Assembly (NCBI GenBank): GCA_947631365.1
Contig: CANRLB010000002.1
Location: 1 to 30,344, forward strand
Source of the DNA: an uncultured Bacilli bacterium
GTDB taxonomy: Bacteria; Bacillota_I; Bacilli_A; RF39; UBA660
Reading direction: 5' to 3'
DNA length: 30,344 nt
The first letter of the stretch is position 1. Each line of letters opens with the position of its first letter. Under the pieces are notes generated by a model. The model had not been told where the DNA came from. It did not search any database and worked only from the letters and a program-made list of their open reading frames with translations. Shown one piece after another: positions 1-6,815 of the stretch. Made by a program: the position numbers and the translations under genes.

Positions 1-318
1 GCTTTAATAGGTCATGAATATAAATGCATAATAGATAATAGAACTTATAAAATAGATTTATTATTTTTTAATTATAAAATAAATGCCTTTGTTGTAGTAG
101 AAGTAAAGATAAAAGAATATAATTCTAAAGATAGAGGACAAATAGAGTTTTATATGGATTATGTTGATAAGAATATTAAAGAAACATATCATAATAAAAC
201 AGAAGGTATATTAGTAGTTAGAGAAAAGAATAAATTAGTTACTAAATATATTTCTAATAATAATTTATATATTACTACTTATTTATTAGAAAATAAAAAT
301 GTCCAAAATGGCAAATAA
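1..318 (+). CDS. PDDEXK nuclease (DUF1016/YhcG family), 3' end
   Basis: The window opens inside this gene; only the last 105 codons are present, ending at TAA. The residues contain a hydrophobic strand ending in VVVEVKIKEY, followed by DRGQIEFYMDYVD and later EGILVVREK. This is the layout of the C-terminal nuclease domain of DUF1016/YhcG proteins, where the E-V-K of the strand and the GQ...Y segment belong to the PDDEXK core. The family is common next to restriction and mobile-element genes and is presumed to act on DNA. The N-terminal half, which usually carries a helical DUF1016_N domain, lies outside the window. The gene ends 23 bases before a strong promoter, so it is probably not part of the conjugation operon. 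Confidence 0.7.
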   Translation, partial: ALIGHEYKCIIDNRTYKIDLLFFNYKINAFVVVEVKIKEYNSKDRGQIEFYMDYVDKNIKETYHNKTEGILVVREKNKLVTKYISNNNLYITTYLLENKNVQNGK

Positions 319-341
319 TAGTAAAATTTATATATTATTTC

Positions 342-370
342 TTGACATAATATGCTAAATTAGGTAAAAT
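342..370 (+). promoter_or_regulatory. Sigma-A promoter of the conjugation operon
   Basis: TTGACA at 342-347 and TAAAAT at 365-370 are separated by exactly 17 bases. The predicted start lies about 26 bases before the ATG of the first pilin-like gene, which has an AGAAAGAAGG ribosome site. A perfect -35 box and consensus spacing make this one of the strongest promoters in the window. Confidence 0.75.
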
Positions 371-403
371 CTAATTAAAGAAAGAGAAAGAAGGTATATA
401 TTT

Positions 404-763
404 ATGTTATTAGGAACTTTTTGCAGAGAAACTGCTAATTTATGGCAAATTCTTGGATATGTTGTTATGATTCTAAAAATTGCTATTCCTTTAATATTAA
501 TTGTAATGGGAATGGTTGATTTAGGAAAAGCTGTAGTGTCAAGCGATGAAAAGGCTATTAATAAATCTGTAAGTTCTTTAATAAAAAGATTTATTGCTGC
601 AGTGGTTGTATTCTTTATTCCTACTATAGTTAGTGCTATATTTAATATATTAGGCTTAGTAAATACATCTGCAGGTTCAGATTACAATGTTTGTGTACAA
701 TGTGTAACAAATGTTGGAAGTTGTGATACAAGTCAAGTTGTTGGAAATATACCAACAGAATAA
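404..763 (+). CDS. VirB2/TrbC-like two-helix pilin protein (domain alone)
   Basis: This 119-residue protein has two hydrophobic helices (about 15-40 and 62-86) joined by a charged loop, DLGKAVVSSDEKAINK, and followed by KRF before helix 2. It has Cys7 near the N terminus and a C-terminal Cys pair (97 and 100) plus Cys107. There is no cleavable signal that I can identify. Size and topology fit VirB2/TrbC pilin subunits, and the neighbouring T4SS genes support this. The assignment is inference, since no residue-level hallmark defines the family. The same domain forms the C terminus of the next four proteins, so this gene looks like the minimal member of the family. It has its own strong promoter and terminator and could be expressed in excess over the rest. 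Confidence 0.6.
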   Translation: MLLGTFCRETANLWQILGYVVMILKIAIPLILIVMGMVDLGKAVVSSDEKAINKSVSSLIKRFIAAVVVFFIPTIVSAIFNILGLVNTSAGSDYNVCVQCVTNVGSCDTSQVVGNIPTE

Positions 764-787
764 AGATATTATTGAAATATATTAATT

Positions 788-821
788 AAAATAGTGTTAA
801 CAAAGTTGACACTATTTTTTT
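788..821 (+). terminator. Intrinsic terminator after the first pilin-like gene
   Basis: An 11-bp stem (791-801 with 805-815, one T-G wobble) closes a 3-base AAA loop. A-T flanks extend it and a run of seven T follows. It separates the stand-alone pilin gene from the chimeric genes downstream and would let read-through set their ratio. Confidence 0.75.
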
Positions 822-848
822 GTTTTAATTTAATATTTACAATATACA

Positions 849-857
849 TGTTATAAT
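849..857 (+). promoter_or_regulatory. Extended -10 promoter, pilin-like gene 2
   Basis: TG-T-TATAAT is a full extended -10 element with a perfect -10 hexamer; no good -35 box is seen 17 bases upstream. The predicted start is close to 864, giving a leader of only about 10 bases to the ATG at 874. The block AATATAC-ATGTTA resembles those before the genes at 4750 and 6007. Confidence 0.5.
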
Positions 858-873
858 TTAAATGGGTGAGTTT

Positions 874-1989
874 ATGAAAAAAAATGAAGCAATTGCTATA
901 TTTTGTTTACTATTAATGATATTAATAGTTTTTACATTATGCTCATCTATATATTTAAGTAAAAAACAAGTTAATAAAAATATAATTTTGGCTACTTCAC
1001 AGCAACAAAATGTTGATGGAGGGAGCACTAAAAGTTATACTTTAACTCAAGAACAAGTAGAAGAAGAATTAAAAAAATTAAAAAAACCACCAACATATGA
1101 TGAGTTAGTAAAGTTAGCAAAAGATAAATATGGCATGAGTGAAGAGGTATTCCAAGTTGCATTTGGCTGGCAACTTAATGAAGGTTATGATAATGATGAT
1201 CATTATTTAGGCTATTTATGTGGTAGTGTGGGCTTAAATCATTATATGGGACTAGGTAAAACAACTCCAGAAGCTTTAGCGGCTTCCATAGCTGGTGCTG
1301 ATCATAGGCCAATTTATTATGCAAGTTCATTACAAGGAAAAGCAATTAATGCTAAAAACCATCCTGAATCAAATGTTGACTTTTTTAATGGAATGTATCT
1401 TGTTTTAACATTCCCTGCTGATAATGCTCATGATTGCGATGGAGTATCAGATTATAGCGGACTTGGTGGAAAGATAATTTATTCTTCTGTTAATGAAGGG
1501 TATAAAATTAATATTTGGGAGAACTGGTTTGATGGATTTAAACATTGGAATGCTGATGGTAAGTATACATCTAGTTCTGGTTCAGTTTTAGGTGGTGGAA
1601 AAGATACGGGTACAGTTGTATTAGAAAAAATTGATCCAAGAGTAGACTATGCAGATTTATGTAAATCAGGCGGTTTTAGAAGAGCATCAAAAATAGCTGG
1701 TATAATTATTTTAGTAGCTAAATGGTTAGCACCACTTATTTTAATAATTGTTGGTATGACCGATTTTATAAAAGCTTTAGTATCAAATGAAGAAGATTCT
1801 TTAGGTAAAGCTACTAAAACATTTATTATAAGAATGGTTATTGCGATAATAACACCTTTTATTCCTGGATTATTATATTATTTGGCTGATTATTTAATTG
1901 GAGATCTAAAAGATGAAAATGGTGAACTTGTTTCATGTACAGAATGTTTAAGTAATCCATTTAGTTGCGAAATAAAAAAAGATGAATAG
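874..1989 (+). CDS. Chimeric pilin-like protein, ectodomain of unknown type
   Basis: I chose the ATG at 874, because the in-frame ATG at 862 lies in the GGGTGAG ribosome site and the 874 start (MKKNEAIAIF) matches the gene at 3384. The 371-residue protein has an N-terminal signal or anchor (about 5-27). An ectodomain follows (about 45-235) with a hydrophilic helical stretch, then MSEEVFQVAFGWQLNEGYDN and a region rich in Tyr, Gly and His. The linker begins GGGKDTGT and leads into the two-helix domain (about 258-371), which has KWLAPLILIIVGMTDF, a second helix and a CxxC tail. The ectodomain faintly recalls a lysozyme-like or wall-binding fold, but I cannot assign it. The conserved C terminus suggests surface display on the conjugation machinery. 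Confidence 0.6.
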   Translation: MKKNEAIAIFCLLLMILIVFTLCSSIYLSKKQVNKNIILATSQQQNVDGGSTKSYTLTQEQVEEELKKLKKPPTYDELVKLAKDKYGMSEEVFQVAFGWQLNEGYDNDDHYLGYLCGSVGLNHYMGLGKTTPEALAASIAGADHRPIYYASSLQGKAINAKNHPESNVDFFNGMYLVLTFPADNAHDCDGVSDYSGLGGKIIYSSVNEGYKINIWENWFDGFKHWNADGKYTSSSGSVLGGGKDTGTVVLEKIDPRVDYADLCKSGGFRRASKIAGIIILVAKWLAPLILIIVGMTDFIKALVSNEEDSLGKATKTFIIRMVIAIITPFIPGLLYYLADYLIGDLKDENGELVSCTECLSNPFSCEIKKDE

Positions 1990-2007
1990 AAAAATTAAAA
2001 AGTATAG

Positions 2008-3381
2008 GTGGTTAGTCTGAAAAAATATTTTAAATTAATTTTAATAAGTATGTTTATAATTTTTGTTACTTTACCAAAAATTGTTTTTGCAATTCAAATA
2101 ATTGATTTTTCTAGTACCCATACAAAAAGAATAGTTACATTAGATAATGGGAAAACTTTAGTAATTTATGTTCCCAAAAATAAATCATATAAAAATATTT
2201 TAGTCCATTTTCACGGATTTGGCGATAATAATTTAAATACACCTAGTGTAGATGCTATGGAAACAGCTATAAAAGAACATAATTATTCCAATACTGTGGT
2301 ATTTTTTCCAGTTGATGGTATTTGTCGTAATGTAGAAAGTGCAAGTGTTATTAATAATACAGTTAATTTAGTTTATAAAAAATATAATGAATTTTTAAGT
2401 GACAATAATATTAGTAATTATAATTTGTCTGTTAGTCAAGTTTCAGGAACTAGTGATGCTGCTAATACATTTATAAATTTGATAAGTAATAAAAAAATCA
2501 GTTTATTTTTATTTGATAGTTATTTACCAAATTATTATTATAGTAATGATGCTTTAAATAAAGTAAATAATTTAATTATGTTAAGTGAATTATCTGGTGG
2601 TGATTATTTAGGTTCTGCTAAAGATATTGGTAAAAGATTTAAAGAGATTAATAAAAATGGATTATTAGTACATTATGCAGATAGTGTACAAAATCATGCT
2701 TTAGCAGACGATAAAGGGCTTAGTTTATTATATCCTGATTTTATCAAAAACGGAAAGCTTGGTGATAACTATTCAAGTGAATCTCTTAAACTTTTAGATA
2801 GTTCTGGGACAGGCAATTTAGACGCAGGAACAACGCCAGGTACCAGTAATCCTAGTTCAGGAACAACATCAGGTTCATCAAGTGGACAAACAAGTACACC
2901 AACTACCCCAAGTGAAGAAGATAATACAGTACAAAGTGGAGGGAAAGATACAGGAACAATACCAGTAGAAGAAAATTCACCACGTTTAGAATATGATAGT
3001 ATATGTAGAACCGAAGGATTTATGACAGCATCAAAAATAGTAGGTATAATAATATTAGTAGCAAAGTGGTTAGCGCCATTAATATTAATAATAATGGGAA
3101 TGATAGACTTTTTTAAAGCGGTGATATCAAGTAGTGATAAAGCATTAAGTGATGCAACTGGAACATTTATTAAAAGAATGATAATAGCTATAATAATACC
3201 AATAATACCAGGATTATTACATTATTTAATCGGATTTTTGGTAGGAATATATTCCGAAGAAACAGAAGAAAAATTTGAATTATGTACAAATTGTGTGAAC
3301 AATCCATTAGATAAAAAAGCATGTGATATTGAATTATATGATTATGATAATCAAAGAGGGGAAAAAGATAATGGTGAATAA
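2008..3381 (+). CDS. Chimeric pilin-like protein with alpha/beta-hydrolase (esterase-like) ectodomain
   Basis: A signal peptide (hydrophobic to about residue 26, ending IVFA) leads into an alpha/beta-hydrolase-like domain of about 215 residues. HFHGFGDN supplies the oxyanion loop, VSGTSDAAN a nucleophile elbow (Ser149, numbering from the GTG), LFLFDSY a candidate acid (Asp170) and VQNHALAD a candidate catalytic His230. A Ser/Thr/Gly/Pro linker and the two-helix VirB2-like domain follow. Its 3' 526 bases are identical to those of the next gene. The hydrolase resembles the secreted esterase/depolymerase group; the substrate is unknown. The GTG at 2008 lies inside the only good ribosome site (AGGTGG), so the CTG at 2017 may be the real start. 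The gene is preceded by no clear promoter and probably shares the transcript from 849. Confidence 0.6.
   Translation: MVSLKKYFKLILISMFIIFVTLPKIVFAIQIIDFSSTHTKRIVTLDNGKTLVIYVPKNKSYKNILVHFHGFGDNNLNTPSVDAMETAIKEHNYSNTVVFFPVDGICRNVESASVINNTVNLVYKKYNEFLSDNNISNYNLSVSQVSGTSDAANTFINLISNKKISLFLFDSYLPNYYYSNDALNKVNNLIMLSELSGGDYLGSAKDIGKRFKEINKNGLLVHYADSVQNHALADDKGLSLLYPDFIKNGKLGDNYSSESLKLLDSSGTGNLDAGTTPGTSNPSSGTTSGSSSGQTSTPTTPSEEDNTVQSGGKDTGTIPVEENSPRLEYDSICRTEGFMTASKIVGIIILVAKWLAPLILIIMGMIDFFKAVISSSDKALSDATGTFIKRMIIAIIIPIIPGLLHYLIGFLVGIYSEETEEKFELCTNCVNNPLDKKACDIELYDYDNQRGEKDNGE
2846..3371 (+). repeat. 526-bp identical direct repeat, copy 1
   Basis: By base-by-base reading this segment is identical to 4084-4609 (offset 1238). 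It covers the Ser/Thr-rich linker and the whole two-helix domain. It ends three codons before the stop, exactly where the ribosome site of the next gene begins. Confidence 0.95.
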
Positions 3382-3383
3382 GT

Positions 3384-4637
3384 ATGAAAAAAAATAAAGC
3401 AATAACTATATTTTTATTATTACTAATAATTTCAATAATTTTTGCTGTATGTATAAATTTATATATGAATAAAAGCATAAATATTGATAAAGCCTTAGCA
3501 GCTGTAGTTGCTCCTAATGTTCCAGAATCAAGTTCTTCAAGATTTGTAGGGTCATTAGATTCCACGGCATATTATTCTAATGTAAGTTCATGTGATATGT
3601 CGGTGCCATCTGATTATTTTGGTAAATATAATGTTAGTAGTGAAGATGGTCGTAAAACAACTTCTGGTTGTGTATATTATAAAAGTATGTCCCGTACTCC
3701 TAAAATTGGATGTAGTTCGGGATATTTACCAACTAAAATAAGTGGTAAAGATAGACAAAATAATAATAAAGAATATACAATATATGTTTGTAAAAAAATA
3801 AATAGTAAAATTCGTTATCTTACCACATTTTCAAGTGTTGATTATGCCGATGTCAGTGAGTGTGGCGATGGTGGAATTAAAGATTATGTTGGCGATGAAA
3901 ATGAATCATATATTATTTATGGTTGTGCATATAAATCTAGTGGAACTTATAATATTAAATGTTCAGCAGATGGTTATACTACAAAAATGTATATAGGTAA
4001 GGATTTAAAAAATAATAATGAACAAATGAAGATATATTTATGTCAAAAGGATAGTAGTAATCAAGAATCAAATAATACAGGTGGTAATCCTAGTTCAGGA
4101 ACAACATCAGGTTCATCAAGTGGACAAACAAGTACACCAACTACCCCAAGTGAAGAAGATAATACAGTACAAAGTGGAGGGAAAGATACAGGAACAATAC
4201 CAGTAGAAGAAAATTCACCACGTTTAGAATATGATAGTATATGTAGAACCGAAGGATTTATGACAGCATCAAAAATAGTAGGTATAATAATATTAGTAGC
4301 AAAGTGGTTAGCGCCATTAATATTAATAATAATGGGAATGATAGACTTTTTTAAAGCGGTGATATCAAGTAGTGATAAAGCATTAAGTGATGCAACTGGA
4401 ACATTTATTAAAAGAATGATAATAGCTATAATAATACCAATAATACCAGGATTATTACATTATTTAATCGGATTTTTGGTAGGAATATATTCCGAAGAAA
4501 CAGAAGAAAAATTTGAATTATGTACAAATTGTGTGAACAATCCATTAGATAAAAAAGCATGTGATATTGAATTATATGATTATGATAATCAAAGAGGGGA
4601 AAAAGATAAAGAAACAGCAAATAGCCAAAAAAAGTAA
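3384..4637 (+). CDS. Chimeric pilin-like protein with duplicated Cys-rich ectodomain
   Basis: This 417-residue protein starts 2 bases after the previous stop and uses GGTGA inside the previous gene's last codons as ribosome site. Its signal segment (MKKNKAITIFLLLLIISIIF) matches that of the gene at 874. The ectodomain consists of two tandem copies of a Cys-rich repeat of about 75-85 residues. Both share C-x-YK, a GC/KC-S-GY or DGY segment, and a GKD-x4-NN-x5-IY-x-C ending (about 58-136 and 142-218). An acid-rich and Ser/Thr-rich linker then leads into the two-helix VirB2-like domain, which is identical to that of the previous protein except for the last residues (KETANSQKK). The Cys pattern suggests a disulfide-stabilised exposed domain, perhaps an adhesin; that is inference. 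Confidence 0.6.
   Translation: MKKNKAITIFLLLLIISIIFAVCINLYMNKSINIDKALAAVVAPNVPESSSSRFVGSLDSTAYYSNVSSCDMSVPSDYFGKYNVSSEDGRKTTSGCVYYKSMSRTPKIGCSSGYLPTKISGKDRQNNNKEYTIYVCKKINSKIRYLTTFSSVDYADVSECGDGGIKDYVGDENESYIIYGCAYKSSGTYNIKCSADGYTTKMYIGKDLKNNNEQMKIYLCQKDSSNQESNNTGGNPSSGTTSGSSSGQTSTPTTPSEEDNTVQSGGKDTGTIPVEENSPRLEYDSICRTEGFMTASKIVGIIILVAKWLAPLILIIMGMIDFFKAVISSSDKALSDATGTFIKRMIIAIIIPIIPGLLHYLIGFLVGIYSEETEEKFELCTNCVNNPLDKKACDIELYDYDNQRGEKDKETANSQKK
4084..4609 (+). repeat. 526-bp identical direct repeat, copy 2
   Basis: Identical to 2846-3371 without mismatch or gap in my reading. Downstream of 4609 the two copies diverge at once, which marks a recombination or duplication endpoint. Confidence 0.95.
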
Positions 4638-4668
4638 TCTTGAAAAAAAGATTACTTTTTTTGGCTAT
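4621..4668 (+). terminator. Long perfect hairpin terminator, overlapping the gene end
   Basis: A 21-bp perfect stem (4621-4641 with 4648-4668) surrounds a 6-base loop. The inner part, AGTAATCTT/AAGATTACT followed by seven T, is a standard terminator; the outer AGCC/GGCT part extends it and the mirrored A-run makes it potentially bidirectional. It includes the last codons and stop of the upstream gene. Confidence 0.85.
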
Positions 4669-4707
4669 ATATTTTTAAAAATACTAATAGTAAATTGAAA
4701 CAATATA

Positions 4708-4716
4708 TGTTAAACT
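4708..4716 (+). promoter_or_regulatory. Extended -10 promoter, pilin-like gene 4
   Basis: TG-T-TAAACT lies in the block AATATATGTTA that also precedes the gene at 6007. The stretch between it and TTTTTGGA before the start codon is of nearly equal length in both. No good -35 box is seen. Confidence 0.4.
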
Positions 4717-4749
4717 TAAAAGGTAGAAAATAGTTTTTGGATGATGTAT

Positions 4750-5934
4750 ATGAAAAAAATATTTATTTATATATTTTTGATTATGAGTCTTAATTTTTTT
4801 GTTATAGTTAAAGCAAAAGAATACAAATTAGACAATAATGGTAATTATTATGTTAAAGAAGCAGTTTGTATGTATAAAATGAAAGATAAAGATTATAAAG
4901 ATTATAAATTTGAAATTCATTTTAAAAATGCAAAAATAAGTGCTGTTTTTGAATATAGAAAAGATAAAATTTATGAATATGATAGTGAAAAAGTTTTTAA
5001 AGACTTAACTTATAAGGAATTCTTTGCTAATAAACAATTTTCTTGTTTTAAAACTTTATATATTGATGTGTTTGGTGTTTCTTCTGTTCCAATTGATGGA
5101 ACACCTAATATAGCAAAAAATAGTGATATAATCATTAGTCATCCAGATTTTAAAGAAGCAAGTTGGATTTCTGAAGAATCATATATTTCTTATGAAGAAG
5201 CAAAAGAGGGAGAGAAAACTGAAAATAAAAATGCATCACTAATTTGCCATTATACAAAACAAACTTTAAATAGTGCTGGTTCAAATAATCAGGCAAAAGC
5301 TCCACAATCTATAGATTATATAAAATATTCAGATAATACAATGGATCTTGTTGATTCAAACAATAAAAAATATACTTTAGCATCTGGTTCAAAAAAAATT
5401 AATAAATGTGATATTAATAATAATTTACAAATGTTTATTAAAGTAGTTGATGATAAATATAAAATTGTAGATAGTTGTTCAGATAATAATGGTGATTGCA
5501 TAATTTATGTTTTATCTGCTTATAATGGACAGGGAACTGCAGGATTGAAACCTGATGGAACATCACCTAGTGATACACAATTGGCAGATCCTAGTGAAGT
5601 TCCAGAGGTACCTGATATAGAACCTGAATTACCAAATATAACGGAATGTAGTCTTTTATTAGGAAAGCCAGAAGACCCGGGAACACCAGCATTTTATTTG
5701 CTAACAGCATTTCATATAATAAAATATGTAGCATTAGTTTTAATGATAGTATTATCAGTAATGGATTTTACTGGAGCGATAGCACAACAAGATAAAGATG
5801 TAATGGCAAAAATATTAAAAAAATTAATGAAAAGATTTATATTATGTATAATAATATTTTTACTTCCATATTTATTAGATATATTATTAAATTATTTAGT
5901 TGAAAGACAAACTGATTTATGCGGTCTAAATTAA
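4750..5934 (+). CDS. Chimeric pilin-like protein, second subfamily, unknown ectodomain
   Basis: In-frame ATGs lie at 4741, 4744 and 4750. I chose 4750 because the GGATGATG ribosome site precedes it and it gives a compact signal peptide (MKKIFIYIFLIMSLNFFVIV, then KAKE). The mature ectodomain (about 25-290) is lysine- and acid-rich with several Cys and a proline-rich tail (PEVPDIEPELPN). I do not recognise its fold. The last 98 codons encode a second version of the two-helix domain: conserved Cys, KYVALVLMIVLSVMDF, a charged loop, KRFILCIIIFLLPYLL and a final Cys. These 297 bases match the next gene's end at about 93 percent without gaps. A surface or pilus role is inferred from the fusion and the position in the T4SS cluster. 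Confidence 0.55.
   Translation: MKKIFIYIFLIMSLNFFVIVKAKEYKLDNNGNYYVKEAVCMYKMKDKDYKDYKFEIHFKNAKISAVFEYRKDKIYEYDSEKVFKDLTYKEFFANKQFSCFKTLYIDVFGVSSVPIDGTPNIAKNSDIIISHPDFKEASWISEESYISYEEAKEGEKTENKNASLICHYTKQTLNSAGSNNQAKAPQSIDYIKYSDNTMDLVDSNNKKYTLASGSKKINKCDINNNLQMFIKVVDDKYKIVDSCSDNNGDCIIYVLSAYNGQGTAGLKPDGTSPSDTQLADPSEVPEVPDIEPELPNITECSLLLGKPEDPGTPAFYLLTAFHIIKYVALVLMIVLSVMDFTGAIAQQDKDVMAKILKKLMKRFILCIIIFLLPYLLDILLNYLVERQTDLCGLN
5638..5934 (+). repeat. Near-identical 3' domain, copy 1 of second subfamily
   Basis: Aligns without gaps to 6511-6807 (offset 873) with about 20 substitutions by hand count, a majority of them in third codon positions. It encodes the conserved Cys-led two-helix domain and the stop codon. 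Confidence 0.85.
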
Positions 5935-5963
5935 AAATATTAGTGGTATTTTATAAAAATATA

Positions 5964-5972
5964 TGTTAGAAT
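5964..5972 (+). promoter_or_regulatory. Extended -10 promoter, pilin-like gene 5
   Basis: TG-T-TAGAAT sits in the same AATATATGTTA block as the upstream gene's promoter, 35 bases before the chosen ATG. The shared leader ends in TTTTTGGA, which is the ribosome site. Confidence 0.45.
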
Positions 5973-6006
5973 AAAAATATAAATAATGGTTTTTGGAGCG
6001 ATTTTT

Positions 6007-6807
6007 ATGAAGAAAGAGTTTAGATATATATTTTTATTTATGATCATTATTGTTATTTTTACAAATAATAAGGTTTTAGCTTTTTCATTTAATAGTAATT
6101 CTCATATAAATATTTTATCCCCAAAATATAATATAACACGATTAGCTAATGAAAATAAATGTGACAAAGGTTATTATCAAGTTGGGAATAGTAATGTATG
6201 CGAAATAGTATATGATGGAATATCTGGATATGTTTATTATGATAATACAACTGGCCAATTTGTTGACAATTGTTCAAGTTTTGCCAATAAAAAACACAAT
6301 GATGGGGTGTGGAAAGAAACTTGTCTTGCAGAAAATCCAACAGATATGAATAGTAGTTGCATTTGTCAATATTATATTCCAAATAGTGGGGGACCTGTTC
6401 ATAATGATGAATATGATGATTATGATGTAGCTGATAGTGCATTTAATCCGGTAAAACCAGATACTACAGTGCCAATTATACCTAGTGATAATTTTAATGA
6501 GATACCAGATATAACGGAATGTAGTCTTTTATTAGGAAAACCAGAAGATCCAGGAACACCAGCGTTTTATTTGTCAACAGCATTTCATGTAATAAAATAT
6601 GTAGCATTAGTTTTAATGATAGTATTATCAGTAATGGATTTTACTGGAGCGATAGCAAAACAAGATAGAGATGTAATGGCAAAAATATTAAAAAAACTAA
6701 TGGTGAGATTTATATTATGTATAATAATATTTTTACTACCATATTTATTAGACATATTATTAAATTATTTAGTTGAGAGACAAACTGATTTGTGTGGTAT
6801 AAAGTAG
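6007..6807 (+). CDS. Chimeric pilin-like protein, short Cys-rich ectodomain
   Basis: The ATG at 6007 is preferred over 5986 because TTTGGAG precedes it and the protein then begins with a normal signal peptide (MKKEFRYIFLFMIIIVIF). The ectodomain is short (about 25-160) and Cys-rich, with C-x5-Y...C spacing and a CICQYY segment; I do not recognise it. An acidic and proline-rich linker joins it to the two-helix domain, shared at about 93 percent DNA identity with the preceding gene. It is the last of the five pilin-like genes and lies 8 bases before the VirB6-like gene, so it may be transcribed with it. Function as an exposed T4SS subunit is inferred. Confidence 0.55.
   Translation: MKKEFRYIFLFMIIIVIFTNNKVLAFSFNSNSHINILSPKYNITRLANENKCDKGYYQVGNSNVCEIVYDGISGYVYYDNTTGQFVDNCSSFANKKHNDGVWKETCLAENPTDMNSSCICQYYIPNSGGPVHNDEYDDYDVADSAFNPVKPDTTVPIIPSDNFNEIPDITECSLLLGKPEDPGTPAFYLSTAFHVIKYVALVLMIVLSVMDFTGAIAKQDRDVMAKILKKLMVRFILCIIIFLLPYLLDILLNYLVERQTDLCGIK
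6511..6807 (+). repeat. Near-identical 3' domain, copy 2 of second subfamily
   Basis: Counterpart of 5638-5934, same length and frame. The identity begins sharply at the ATAACGGAATGTAG junction, with unrelated linker sequence before it. Confidence 0.85.
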
Positions 6808-6815
6808 GTGATTAA

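Noticed and set aside
3188..3565. Open frame of 125 codons on the - strand
   Set aside because: It is the antisense shadow of the repeated pilin-like domain (a second copy appears at 4426-4620), is low in complexity and has no ribosome site.
5935..5963. Hairpin AAAATA...TATTTT after the fourth pilin-like gene as terminator
   Set aside because: The stem is only A-T pairs and lacks a T-run, too weak to call.
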